From: an uncultured Actinomycetes bacterium
Lineage (GTDB): Bacteria > Actinomycetota > Acidimicrobiia > Acidimicrobiales > RAAP-2
Assembly: GCA_903830655.1 (NCBI GenBank)
Contig: CAIKUQ010000068.1
Span: forward strand, 18,139 to 82,138
Direction: 5' to 3'
Length of the DNA: 64,000 nt
The notes below the pieces were generated by a model that saw only the letters and a program-made list of their open reading frames with translations, made no database searches and had not been told where the DNA came from. This document shows, piece after piece, positions 1-8,685 of this stretch (position 1 is the first letter of the stretch; every line of letters begins with the position of its first letter). The position numbers were made by a program, and so were the translations under genes.

Positions 1-404
1 TTCGTCAATCAAAACTCCGCGCGGAGGACATCATTACCGACGCACAGACCCGGGCTCGGACGATGATCAACGAGACCGAGGACTTCATCGACGCCAAGTT
101 GGCGACCTTTGAAATAGTTCTAAGTAAGTTGCTCGACCAGACTCAAGCGGGTCGTGAAAACTTGCGCTCGATGATTGCACCTCGAGTCGACACCGTGACG
201 GCCGATGAACCCTACGTCGAGGCACCACTAGACAGTGACGACTTCATGTCCCAACTACGTCAGGACCGACCACTCACACCACAACCCGCTCCCGAACCCG
301 TTAACTGGGGCCAACCAGCCCAGCCCTTTGTAACGCCGCAGCCGCGTACCTCAGCACAAGACGACTGGAGCGGTGACTTCTTCTTCGATCAGGATCCGAA
401 TTAG
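1..404 (+). CDS. Partial coiled-coil protein (3' end), DivIVA or F0F1-b-like
   Basis: The reading frame is open from base 3, so the gene begins upstream of the window and only its last 134 codons are visible. The visible start is rich in Ala, Glu, Arg and Asp with heptad-like spacing (coiled coil), followed by an acidic, Pro/Gln-rich, low-complexity tail ending in Phe/Asp-rich residues. It stops 2 bp before the DUF177 gene, so it is probably in the same operon. Related actinobacterial loci carry a DivIVA-like or ATP-synthase-b-like coiled-coil gene upstream of DUF177-rpmF, which fits, but the family cannot be fixed from the tail. The ATG at 63 is internal to this longer frame. Confidence 0.7.
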   Translation, partial: RQSKLRAEDIITDAQTRARTMINETEDFIDAKLATFEIVLSKLLDQTQAGRENLRSMIAPRVDTVTADEPYVEAPLDSDDFMSQLRQDRPLTPQPAPEPVNWGQPAQPFVTPQPRTSAQDDWSGDFFFDQDPN

Positions 405-406
405 AG

Positions 407-955
407 GTGAGCTCGCCGTACCGAATTGCAATTGCCAAGCTGCGCCGGGATCTGCCCGCCTCAAGCGAATTGGCCCTCACCGCCCCTTTTGATCAGGAGC
501 GCCAGTTCGACCCAAAGGGTGAAGCGGAAACTGATGTTGCCTGGGACGCACCCATTGACTTAGCGATCAAAATCGAAAGCTACTCCGGGGGGCTTCGCGT
601 AAAGGGCGAGCTCAGGGCCCCATGGCGAGGAACCTGTCGTCGCTGTTCCAAAACCATTGACGGAATAAGTGAGATTGCTCTAAATGAGCGTTTTGTCGAC
701 CCCGAAGAGCTCAGTGAAGATTTCTACCCAATCGACCAGGATTTCATCGATCTGGCGCCGATGGTCCATGACGCCGTTTTCCTTGATTTACCACTGGCTC
801 CGCTGTGCTCGTCCGACTGCAAGGGGCTGTGCCCCTACTGCGGAATTGACCGCAATGAGGCCACCTGCGAGTGCCAGGGAGACACCGATCCGCGATGGGC
901 TACACTAGATACTCTGCGATTTGATACCGAAGAGCCCGCCCCCGGCGCCGAATAG
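407..955 (+). CDS. yceD: YceD/DUF177 family protein (23S rRNA accumulation)
   Basis: 182 aa with a GTG start directly after the upstream stop. Proteins of the DUF177/YceD family lie next to rpmF in most bacteria and are linked to 23S rRNA accumulation and 50S assembly. The sequence shows a CxxC pair in the middle (GTCRRC) and a Cys-rich C-terminal block with the GLCPYCG element and further Cys residues. This arrangement is typical of actinobacterial members and is probably zinc binding. rpmF follows after 26 bp. Family assignment is secure; the biochemical role is by family only. Confidence 0.9.
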   Translation: MSSPYRIAIAKLRRDLPASSELALTAPFDQERQFDPKGEAETDVAWDAPIDLAIKIESYSGGLRVKGELRAPWRGTCRRCSKTIDGISEIALNERFVDPEELSEDFYPIDQDFIDLAPMVHDAVFLDLPLAPLCSSDCKGLCPYCGIDRNEATCECQGDTDPRWATLDTLRFDTEEPAPGAE

Positions 956-981
956 GCCCGAGACGCCGAAAGAGAAGAACG

Positions 982-1161
982 ATGCCAGTACCAAAGAGGA
1001 AGCAATCCAAAGCCCGCGGCCGCTCGCGCCGTTCTGCGAACTGGAAGCTCGGCTTGCCCTCACGCAGCCTCTGCCCACAGTGCTCGACCTCGAAGACCCC
1101 TCACGTGGTCTGCCCCAACTGCGGTTGGTACAAGGGTCGCGTAGCCGTAGAGGTTAATTAA
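982..1161 (+). CDS. rpmF: 50S ribosomal protein L32
   Basis: 59 aa, starting MPVPKRKQSK, the usual L32 N-terminus, which is basic and binds rRNA. Two pairs, CPQC and CPNC, form the zinc ribbon of the C+ form of L32. A purine-rich AGAGAAGAA stretch precedes the ATG. The frame is too short to be prominent, and a longer overlapping frame from 921 is a shadow. L32 and the upstream DUF177 protein are a conserved pair, and plsX starts 2 bp after the stop, giving the classic ribosome-to-lipid-synthesis operon. Confidence 0.97.
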   Translation: MPVPKRKQSKARGRSRRSANWKLGLPSRSLCPQCSTSKTPHVVCPNCGWYKGRVAVEVN

Positions 1162-1163
1162 TC

Positions 1164-2150
1164 TTGGGCTTGCCCATCGCCCTTGACGTCATGGGCGGCG
1201 ACTTTGCTCCCAATGAAATAGTCGCTGGCGCCCGACGTGCCCGAGAAGAACTCGGCCTCGAAGCAATTCTCGTGGGCGTACCTGAACGCATGGGGGACAC
1301 CTCCGGTTTTGAAGTGTTCGCCTGCACCGAAGTCATCGAGATGGATGACGATCCCGGTACCTCGGTACGGAAGAAAAAAGACTCCTCACTGGTACGGGCC
1401 GCCGAACTAGTTCGTGACGGCAAGGCCAGCGCGATGGTTTCGGCGGGTAACACCGGGGCGACCATGGCTTCGGCCCTACTGCGCATGGGACGGCTACCCG
1501 GAGTAATCCGACCCTGTATCGTCACTCCAATTCCTAATCCGGGCACCAACCCAACTGCGCTGGTCGACGCTGGTGCTAACTCTGAGTGCACCCCAGAGAT
1601 GCTCGTCCAATTTGCCAAATTGGCGAGCGCCTACATGAACGCCAGGCATAATCTCAGCTCACCCAAGGTAGGCCTGCTCTCGATCGGCGAGGAGTCCTCT
1701 AAAGGAACGCCGCTGGTAAAAGAGACGCATGAACTCTTGGCGAACGACTCGACGCTCAATTTCTTTGGCAACGTGGAGGGGCGAGATTTAATCCCTTCAC
1801 CCGTGGACGTAATTGTCACCGACGGTTTCACCGGCAACGTAGCGCTTAAGACGCTGGAGGGATCGATGAAATTCATTTTCACCGAGATTCTTAGAGCCGT
1901 AGGAACCGACGCCGATACGAAGAAGGCCGGCGAGACTTTGGCTCCGCACTTAGTGCCCATCATGGACATGCTCACCCCGGAAAATCAAGGTGGAGCGATG
2001 CTGCTCGGTCTCGAGGGAATTTGCATTATTTCTCACGGTTCCTCCAACGCCACGGCGATCATGAACGCCATGCGCGTGGCGAACGAGATGGACAAATCGG
2101 GAGTGGTCAATAAAATGCGATTGGCCATTCGTCCTGATCAACAGGGCTAA
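1164..2150 (+). CDS. plsX: Phosphate acyltransferase PlsX
   Basis: 328 aa, the normal family length. PlsX converts acyl-ACP to acyl-phosphate, the donor for PlsY in phosphatidic acid synthesis, and is a peripheral membrane enzyme. The N-terminal DVMGGD motif (about residues 8-13) and the central GNTGA element are family hallmarks. The start is TTG at 1164, 2 bp after the rpmF stop; it gives the expected N-terminus (MGLPIALD) and no better start exists. The next gene is acpP, which supplies the carrier of the substrate. Confidence 0.96.
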   Translation: MGLPIALDVMGGDFAPNEIVAGARRAREELGLEAILVGVPERMGDTSGFEVFACTEVIEMDDDPGTSVRKKKDSSLVRAAELVRDGKASAMVSAGNTGATMASALLRMGRLPGVIRPCIVTPIPNPGTNPTALVDAGANSECTPEMLVQFAKLASAYMNARHNLSSPKVGLLSIGEESSKGTPLVKETHELLANDSTLNFFGNVEGRDLIPSPVDVIVTDGFTGNVALKTLEGSMKFIFTEILRAVGTDADTKKAGETLAPHLVPIMDMLTPENQGGAMLLGLEGICIISHGSSNATAIMNAMRVANEMDKSGVVNKMRLAIRPDQQG

Positions 2151-2207
2151 ACCTGCAGCCTCCACCAGTTTCAAACTAGACTGGACCCTACAACCGAGGA
2201 GAGAAGT

Positions 2208-2480
2208 ATGACTGATTCACCGCTATCTCGTGACGCCGTAACCGAACTCGTCAAGACCCAACTAGCCGAAATTCTCGAAAAGTCTCCCAGCGATATCGCC
2301 ACTTCAGCGTCATTTGCCGAACTGGGCGCCGACTCGCTGTCTCTCATAGAGCTCATCGAAGCCATCGAAGAGAAGATCACCCCACTGGTGGGGGAATTTC
2401 ACATCAATGACGAAGACCTCGCAGGCCTGACCACCGTTCAAGAGGCCGTTGACTACGTAACGGCCAAGCTGGCCGCGTAG
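2208..2480 (+). CDS. acpP: Acyl carrier protein
   Basis: 90 aa acidic protein. Ser43 in the GADSL motif is the expected 4'-phosphopantetheine attachment site. It carries growing acyl chains in type II fatty acid synthesis and feeds PlsX. A strong GAGGAGAG ribosome binding site precedes the ATG. The 57-bp gap after plsX contains a TAGACT hexamer that could serve as a -10 element. It is slightly longer than E. coli AcpP because of an N-terminal extension and an insertion after helix II. It lies between plsX and rnc, as in many bacteria. Confidence 0.93.
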   Translation: MTDSPLSRDAVTELVKTQLAEILEKSPSDIATSASFAELGADSLSLIELIEAIEEKITPLVGEFHINDEDLAGLTTVQEAVDYVTAKLAA

Positions 2481-2486
2481 GAGTCT

Positions 2487-3176
2487 GTGGTCCTTCTGAC
2501 CGTGTCAAACACCGAGTTGAGCGCTCGACTGGGAGTTAGCACCGAGAGTGAGATGCTCTTGGTCGCTTTGACCCACTCGAGTTACGCCAAAGAGCACCAC
2601 GCGACTTCCAACGAGCGGTTGGAATTCTTGGGAGACGCCATTGTCGATCTCATCGTGGCCCAACACCTCTACAGCGCTTTTCCCACCATTGACGAGGGTG
2701 AGGCCACCATCGCGCGCTCGCAGGTAGTTAATGAAGCCGCACTCGCGCGCTTCGCCCGAGTGCTGGACCTGGGCAGCCTGCTGCGAGTGAACAAGGGAGT
2801 CGAGCGAGAGGGCGGCCGTGAGCGTGATTCAATCTTGGCCGATGCCTTTGAAGCGGTTATCGCGGCGGTGTATCTCGAGCGCGGACTCGAGCACACCACC
2901 GAGGTTCTCTTATCCCTCCTCGGTCAGGCCATCGCGGAGGCGGTGGCTCACCCCATGCACGCCGACCCCAAGGCGCAGTTGCGCAAATGGTCTGAGTCAA
3001 ATGGAAAAGGCCAGCCCACCTACGAGGTAACCGCCGACGGACCAAGTCACGCGGTGCAATTCGTCGCCCAAGTCTTAATTGGTGGCGAAGTAATCGCTAC
3101 CGGTCAAGGAACATCGAGAAAGAGTGCCGAGGCGCAAGCCGCGTTAACGGCATGGAATGAGAAAAGCAATGAATGA
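2487..3176 (+). CDS. rnc: Ribonuclease III
   Basis: 229 aa. It cleaves double-stranded RNA for rRNA maturation and mRNA decay. The signature NERLEFLGDA (residues 42-51) contains metal-binding Glu46 and Asp50, and the second acidic cluster appears as ADAFEAV about residues 117-123. The double-stranded RNA-binding domain occupies about residues 157-225. The GTG start lies 6 bp after acpP. The 3' end overlaps the Fpg-family gene by 8 bp if that gene starts at 3169. Confidence 0.96.
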   Translation: MVLLTVSNTELSARLGVSTESEMLLVALTHSSYAKEHHATSNERLEFLGDAIVDLIVAQHLYSAFPTIDEGEATIARSQVVNEAALARFARVLDLGSLLRVNKGVEREGGRERDSILADAFEAVIAAVYLERGLEHTTEVLLSLLGQAIAEAVAHPMHADPKAQLRKWSESNGKGQPTYEVTADGPSHAVQFVAQVLIGGEVIATGQGTSRKSAEAQAALTAWNEKSNE

Positions 3177-4068
3177 AATTCCTGAAGTAGAAACAATGCG
3201 CAGCGCGCTGTCGCGAGACCTCGTTGGGCGACGCGTCAAGCTCGCCACCGTCACCGTGGGCCGGCTGGTTAAGCCTCACAAGAGCGCCAAGGAGTTTCGC
3301 ACCGCGATTGAAGGACACGCCATCAAGGAGGCTCAGCGTTTAGGGCGCAACCTCGTTTTTGTCTTGGACAACGGACACCGCCTCGTTTTGAACGCTGGTT
3401 CGGGCCAAATCCTCATGGCCGCGACCGCCAAGGTGACTAAACCCAAGTTCACCCAACTGGTTATTAGTTTCGACAAGACGGGGGAGTTGCGAGTGGTCGA
3501 CCCCAAGGGTGATGCTCGCGCCTACGTCGCTAAGGCTCCGGCCGAAGGCGAGGGAGCGGAAATCTCGAAATTCGCGCGGCTCAGTGTTGGTGGTGATGGA
3601 CTCGCTCTGCGCAAAACCATCAGTGAATTGGCCGACACTGGCATTGACGCCATCGAAGACCAAATTGGCTGGGACCGCTTTGCGGCCGTCATGCGCTCGC
3701 GCACCACAGCCCTGGTAGAGGTGTTAACCGACGAGCGAATCTTTACTGGACTGGGTGATCTCTACGCCGACGAAATCTTGTTCTCCGCTGGGCTACACCC
3801 CAACCGCTCGGCGGAAAGTCTCACCACCATCGAAATTCGCCGCCTGCACCGCAGCTTCTTAGAGGTGGTCGCTGATGCGATCAAGCACGAGGGCACCACC
3901 CTGGAGGACACCCCCTGGACCGACCCCTACGGTAAGGCCGGCAGTTACCAGAAATTTCTCCAGGTCTTCAAGCGTGAGGGTTTGCCCTGCTTCCAGTGCC
4001 GCGCCCCAATTAAGCGCCTGACCAGCAAGACCCACGACACCTTCTTCTGCGAGAAGTGCCAGGCGTAA
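3169..4068 (+). CDS. Fpg/Nei-family protein with altered active site
   Basis: 299 aa from ATG 3169, the only start that places IPEVET at the family position; the upstream ATG 3157 would add four residues. The helix-two-turn-helix region (GLGDLYADE...LHP) and the C-terminal four-Cys zinc finger are preserved, so DNA binding is likely. Functional Fpg/MutM starts M-P-E-L-P-E, with Pro as the Schiff-base nucleophile. Here the N-terminus is M-N-E-I-P-E, so the Pro is Asn. By hand alignment with E. coli Fpg, Lys57 becomes Arg, Met74 becomes Gly and the zinc-finger Arg becomes His. The position between rnc and smc is the usual actinobacterial place for fpg. It may be inactive as a glycosylase or act as a DNA-binding protein. 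Confidence 0.85.
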   Translation: MNEIPEVETMRSALSRDLVGRRVKLATVTVGRLVKPHKSAKEFRTAIEGHAIKEAQRLGRNLVFVLDNGHRLVLNAGSGQILMAATAKVTKPKFTQLVISFDKTGELRVVDPKGDARAYVAKAPAEGEGAEISKFARLSVGGDGLALRKTISELADTGIDAIEDQIGWDRFAAVMRSRTTALVEVLTDERIFTGLGDLYADEILFSAGLHPNRSAESLTTIEIRRLHRSFLEVVADAIKHEGTTLEDTPWTDPYGKAGSYQKFLQVFKREGLPCFQCRAPIKRLTSKTHDTFFCEKCQA

Positions 4069-4087
4069 GCCCGGCCCTTCTACTTGG

Positions 4088-4093
4088 TAGCGT
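4088..4093 (+). promoter_or_regulatory. Candidate -10 element of smc (leaderless)
   Basis: TAGCGT ends 6 nt before the GTG start of smc and fits the actinobacterial TAnnnT -10 pattern. With the transcript beginning at or next to the start codon, the mRNA would be leaderless. No Shine-Dalgarno sequence is visible. Confidence 0.45.
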
Positions 4094-4099
4094 CTTTCC

Positions 4100-7000
4100 G
4101 TGTTTCTGAAGCGATTATCCATGAAGGGCTTCAAGTCCTTTGCCGACACCACCGTGCTCGAATTCGAGCGTGGGGTCACGGCTGTCGTGGGGCCCAACGG
4201 CTCGGGTAAATCGAATGTCGTTGACGCCGTTACTTGGGTGCTTGGTGCCCAGAGTGCGAAATCGTTGCGTTCGGGAAAAATGGATGACGTCATCTTCAGC
4301 GGAACCTCTTCTCGCCCTGCGCTCGGTCGCGCCGAGGTGGCTCTCACCCTCGACAACGCCGATGGCCGCCTGGGTCTAGACCACGCCGAAGTAACGATCT
4401 CTCGAACTCTGTTTCGTACCGGCGAATCCGAATACGCAATTAACGGCACGAACTGTCGACTGCTGGACATCCAAGAACTTTTAAGTGACTCGGGTGTTGG
4501 CCGTAACCAACACATGATCATTGGCCAGGGTCAACTGGATTCCATCTTGAACTCGAATCCCGAGAACCGTCGCGCAGTTATTGAAGAGGCGGCCGGCGTG
4601 CTCAAGCACCGTCGACGCAAGGAACGTGCTGAACGGCGTCTCGATCAAACCAAGGAAAACCTTGATCGATTGGGTGATCTGATTCGCGAAGTACGGCGTC
4701 AAATGCGCCCGCTCGAACGTCAAGCGGCTTCCGCCCAGAGTTTTAGCGAAGTTGACTCGCAACTACGCGCCTCTCGTCACACGCTGTACTCGCAGAGACT
4801 AGAGGTCTTCACAACTCGCCAGAGAGAGATTGAGCACCAACTCGGTAGCTCTGCGGATACCGAAGGGAAACTGCGTGAAGAGGTCGTCACCCTCGACGCT
4901 CAGGCCCAGGCCGCCGCAGCGGAGATGGCCTCGCGTCGCGAAGAGACCCTCGCCTCGGCCCTGGGAACACTCCAAGGACTCTCAGAACGTTCTCGTGGTC
5001 TAGCGCAAGTTATTAACGAACGCGAAAAGGCCCTTCGCCAAGCACTCATTGCTTCGGCGGACGAAAACGTCATTGCCACCTTGGAAGCGGACGCCGCGAA
5101 ATTGAAGGCCGACCTGGAAGAATTAGCTATCGAAGAGCGCGATCTCGCCTCGATGCGCCAAGGAGTAACGAACGCCGTGGCGCAATTCGAAGCGGCTCTA
5201 GCCAGTTACGAAGCCACCTACGCCAACCAGTCGCTGGAGAGTGACGAAGTGGTCCTTTCCAGCATGCAGTCCCGGCTCCAACTGTTAGAGCGCTCGCTCA
5301 ATTCGCTCCACGAACAACAAGAGCGGGCTAACGCACGCCTTCACGAAACTCGTGAACGCCACGGTATTTCGGTTGATGGATTCTCGGCCGCGCAAGCCGC
5401 GCACGATCAAATTGGCACTCGACTCGAAGAGGCTGAACGCGAGGTGCGAACAGCTGAAGTCCACTCGAGCGAAGAAGAGCACAAGCGCGAGGTGAGTGAC
5501 CTCGCCCTTCGTGGGGCCACCGAAGTCGCCGCTCGCACGCAAGCTCGAGCCGAAGCGCTCGCGCGGGCCCTCGATGAATTCTCCGGCGCGGGTGGCCGCG
5601 CGATCATTGGCAACCTCGAAGGTGTGCTCGGCGCCTTCTTAGATCTCATTGACATTGACAATGGCTGGGAGCGCGCCGTTGAATCGGCCGCGGGCGCCAG
5701 TGTTGGCGCAATGGTCGTTGACGGAAAGCAATCCGCACGCAAGGCGCTTGAAGCCCTTCGGCGTGAGGGTGGGGCTGGACTAATTCTGCCGATTAGTGAA
5801 AACGAAATTCGTGTTAGCGCCGCACCGACTGGCACCACCGCCCTGCGTGACAAAGTACGTGCTCGAACGGGCGCCCCCGCTCACGTCACCCGAGTGCTCG
5901 ACGCACTCTTCGCCCGGGCTTTCGTCGCGGATAATTGGGAGGCTGGAATTGAAGTGGCCCTCGCTAACCCCGAGATGGTCGTAGTCACCACTGACGGGGA
6001 CCGTTTCTCGTCGGCGGGCTGGCGGGTCGCCTCGGGTCGAGCGGTCGTAACGCGCGGAACGGTCGAAGAGGCCGAGCGGGCCGCTCGTGAGGGTGCCTCA
6101 GAATTGACTCAAGTCTCCGAGCAACGTGAACGCGATGACGTGTCAGCGGGTCAAGCTCGCTTGCGTCTAACCAACTCCCAGAATGCCCTCAACGCGGCTC
6201 GAAGTGACTTTGAGCGTAATCAATCGGCTCTCGAGCGGTATCGCTTGACGAGTCATGAATTAGGAGAGGCGATTACTCAACTCGAGTCCGAACTCGACGA
6301 AGTCGCTACTCAAATGGCCCCCATGCAGCAAGAGTTCAACTCTCTGCGCACACAACTTCCCGCCTTGGAATCGGCTGTTGCTGACGCCAGTACGCGCGCT
6401 CACGTCGCGGAGTCAGCTAAGGGGCAAGTCGAACACTTGCGCGAAAGTGCGGTCACCCAAGCGACCGGGCTCTCTCGTCGTGAAGCAGAGTTTGGCGAGC
6501 GCCGTCGCCTTATCGAAACCCGTCGCGGGGAGATTGAGTCGCGCCTCGAAGGTCGCTCCACTGAGCGTGCGGAAGCGGCCAAGCGTCGTGAAGCAATTGA
6601 GTTCGACCTATCGGCCCTCTCTCGTCTGGCTCGGATGGTCGTTACCGCCACCGAGGAGATCAAGGTCGCTCAAGGGGCCATGGACTCCACCTACCGTGAG
6701 CAGCTCGAGGCTACGCGCGCCTCAGCGGACAAACTCGAAGAGGTTCGCCGCACTCGCCACGCCACTGAGATTCGCCTCAGTGAGCTCTCCGATTCGAAGC
6801 GTAAGTTCGAAATCGAGCAAGCCGAGTTGGTCATTAAAATCGAGAACCTGCACGAAGCGATTCGCCGTGACCTCCGTGTCGAGCCCGAAGCCCTCTCACG
6901 CACTGAAGTCGAACTTCCCGAAGGCAGCACGCTGGAGCAAGTAGTCGCTGAGCTGGAAGCTCGCATCACCTCACTGGGACCAATCAACCCGTTGGCCCTC

Positions 7001-7648
7001 GAAGAGTTAGCCGAACTCGAAGAGCGCTATACCGAGTTGGACCGTCAGGTGAGCGATGTGCGGCATTCGGCGCAAGAACTGCGTGAGGTCATTCGCGCCC
7101 TGGACGACGAGATCATGCAAACCTTCACCGAGGCCTACACGGATGTGAATAATCACTTCAGCGACATCATCGGCAAGGTATTTCCTGGTGGACAGGGGCG
7201 TTTGACCTTAACTGAGCCCGAAGACCCCCTCAATACCGGAGTCGAGATTGAAGTACGCCCGATGGGTCGAAATGTTCGCCGAATCTCGTTGCTCAGTGGT
7301 GGCGAGCGCTCAATGGCGGCCATGGCCTTTCTCTTTTCGATTTTCCGTTCGCGCCCCTCTCCCTTCTACATGATGGACGAGGTTGAAGCCGCTCTAGACG
7401 ACGTGAACTTGCAACGTTTTATCGCGCTCGTCGATGAATTCCGTGAAGAGGCTCAGCTCGTTATCGTCACTCACCAGAAGCGCACCATGGAAGCCGCCGA
7501 CGCTCTCTATGGAGTCACCATGGTGCCCGGGGCCAGTTCCAAGGTAGTTACCCAGCGGGTCAAGCGCACTCCGGAAGAGAGGGAAAAGCCCGAAGAGAAG
7601 CTCATCACCGAGCGAGCCTTCACACCAAGCCCCGAGGAGGCTGAATGA
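4100..7648 (+). CDS. smc: Chromosome segregation protein SMC
   Basis: 1182 aa, full length. It is the ATPase of bacterial condensin, which compacts and segregates the chromosome with ScpA and ScpB. The Walker A GPNGSGKSN is at residues 31-39. Long coiled coils flank a globular hinge at about residues 495-660. The C-terminal head has the ABC signature LLSGGERS and Walker B FYMMDEVEAALDD. The start is GTG at 4100, preceded by a -10-like TAGCGT and no leader. The 3' end overlaps ftsY by 4 bp (ATGA), so the two are translationally coupled. Confidence 0.98.
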   Translation: MFLKRLSMKGFKSFADTTVLEFERGVTAVVGPNGSGKSNVVDAVTWVLGAQSAKSLRSGKMDDVIFSGTSSRPALGRAEVALTLDNADGRLGLDHAEVTISRTLFRTGESEYAINGTNCRLLDIQELLSDSGVGRNQHMIIGQGQLDSILNSNPENRRAVIEEAAGVLKHRRRKERAERRLDQTKENLDRLGDLIREVRRQMRPLERQAASAQSFSEVDSQLRASRHTLYSQRLEVFTTRQREIEHQLGSSADTEGKLREEVVTLDAQAQAAAAEMASRREETLASALGTLQGLSERSRGLAQVINEREKALRQALIASADENVIATLEADAAKLKADLEELAIEERDLASMRQGVTNAVAQFEAALASYEATYANQSLESDEVVLSSMQSRLQLLERSLNSLHEQQERANARLHETRERHGISVDGFSAAQAAHDQIGTRLEEAEREVRTAEVHSSEEEHKREVSDLALRGATEVAARTQARAEALARALDEFSGAGGRAIIGNLEGVLGAFLDLIDIDNGWERAVESAAGASVGAMVVDGKQSARKALEALRREGGAGLILPISENEIRVSAAPTGTTALRDKVRARTGAPAHVTRVLDALFARAFVADNWEAGIEVALANPEMVVVTTDGDRFSSAGWRVASGRAVVTRGTVEEAERAAREGASELTQVSEQRERDDVSAGQARLRLTNSQNALNAARSDFERNQSALERYRLTSHELGEAITQLESELDEVATQMAPMQQEFNSLRTQLPALESAVADASTRAHVAESAKGQVEHLRESAVTQATGLSRREAEFGERRRLIETRRGEIESRLEGRSTERAEAAKRREAIEFDLSALSRLARMVVTATEEIKVAQGAMDSTYREQLEATRASADKLEEVRRTRHATEIRLSELSDSKRKFEIEQAELVIKIENLHEAIRRDLRVEPEALSRTEVELPEGSTLEQVVAELEARITSLGPINPLALEELAELEERYTELDRQVSDVRHSAQELREVIRALDDEIMQTFTEAYTDVNNHFSDIIGKVFPGGQGRLTLTEPEDPLNTGVEIEVRPMGRNVRRISLLSGGERSMAAMAFLFSIFRSRPSPFYMMDEVEAALDDVNLQRFIALVDEFREEAQLVIVTHQKRTMEAADALYGVTMVPGASSKVVTQRVKRTPEEREKPEEKLITERAFTPSPEEAE

Positions 7649-8670
7649 CCGTAGCGATCATTGGCGTTCTCGTCGTTGTGATCGTGGTCATTTTGGTACG
7701 GCGCCGTTCTCGCACCGGTCGTGCGCCCCAGATCGCTGCGCCTCGCGCGGCGATGCCGAAACTCCTCGTTACCGAGGTGGACAACCGTCCGACCTTGGCG
7801 AGCCTCAGCACCAAGCTCGGAGCGAGTCGGGGAGTCTTTGACCGCCTTCGTTCGCTATCGGGAGCACCGAACCGCGAGGTCCTCTCGGTCGTCGAAGAAA
7901 TCCTGCTCCGCTCGGATGTGGGGGTAGCACTCACTTCAGAGATTCTCGAAAGCCTGAGTGATTCACACGCCGATGAGTCGGTGCTCGAACACGTGCGCAC
8001 GGCGCTGCTGCAGAACCTGAATCGTGACCGCTCCGTTAAGACGAGCTCGCGGGCCGAACACGTACCCGTCTGGCTCTTTGTGGGTGTCAACGGGGTGGGC
8101 AAAACCACCACTATTGGCAAGCTCGCGCAACAACAACGCAACGCCGGGCGCAGTGTGGTGCTGGCCGCCGGGGACACCTTCCGCGCCGCTGCGGCCGATC
8201 AACTAGCGCAATGGGCCGAACGTACCGGTTCGGATATCGTTCGCGCCAGTGAAGGGGCCGACCCAGGTTCGGTAGTGCACGACGCGATTGGCCGAGCCTT
8301 CGCGCGAAAGTTCGACCTCGTTTTAGCCGATACCGCAGGTCGGCGCGCAAACTCGTCAAACCTGCTCGACGAATTAGCCAAGGTCCGCCGCATCGCTGAC
8401 CGAAGCCCGGGAGAGGTCGTAGAAACCTTCTTGGTACTCGATGCCACCACCGGACAGAACGCCCTGACTCAGGCCAAGGAATTCTTGGCCAGTGCGGGGG
8501 TAACGGGAATTGTCTTGACCAAGCTTGACGGAACGGCTCGGGGCGGCATTGTGGTGGCGATTGAACGCGAACTGGGTATTCCCGTGAAATTTATCGGAGT
8601 GGGCGAGGGGGTCGACGACCTTCTAGTTTTTGAACCCGAGGCCTTCGTAGACTCGCTCCTCGGCGCCTAG
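7645..8670 (+). CDS. ftsY: Signal recognition particle receptor FtsY
   Basis: 341 aa. It is the membrane-associated SRP GTPase that receives ribosome-Ffh complexes. The N-terminus is a single hydrophobic segment (residues 2-19) followed by Arg-rich residues, so this form has a transmembrane anchor instead of the long acidic A domain. The NG domain contains GVNGVGKTTT (about 147-156), a DTAGR motif and TKLDGTARGG. It overlaps smc by 4 bp, and its partner ffh begins 15 bp downstream. Confidence 0.97.
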   Translation: MTVAIIGVLVVVIVVILVRRRSRTGRAPQIAAPRAAMPKLLVTEVDNRPTLASLSTKLGASRGVFDRLRSLSGAPNREVLSVVEEILLRSDVGVALTSEILESLSDSHADESVLEHVRTALLQNLNRDRSVKTSSRAEHVPVWLFVGVNGVGKTTTIGKLAQQQRNAGRSVVLAAGDTFRAAAADQLAQWAERTGSDIVRASEGADPGSVVHDAIGRAFARKFDLVLADTAGRRANSSNLLDELAKVRRIADRSPGEVVETFLVLDATTGQNALTQAKEFLASAGVTGIVLTKLDGTARGGIVVAIERELGIPVKFIGVGEGVDDLLVFEPEAFVDSLLGA

Positions 8671-8673
8671 GGC

Positions 8674-8679
8674 TAACCT
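8674..8679 (+). promoter_or_regulatory. Candidate -10 element of ffh (leaderless)
   Basis: TAACCT ends 6 nt before the ffh ATG at 8686 and lies in the 15-bp gap after ftsY. There is no Shine-Dalgarno sequence in the gap, consistent with a leaderless internal transcript. Confidence 0.45.
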
Positions 8680-8685
8680 CGTTGC

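Noticed and set aside
921..1157. 78-aa frame overlapping the DUF177 end and rpmF
   Set aside because: The real L32 gene is in another frame at 982-1161; this frame has no family features.
6378..6944. 188-aa frame inside smc
   Set aside because: It overlaps the SMC coiled coil in another frame, with Ser/Arg/Lys-rich shadow composition.
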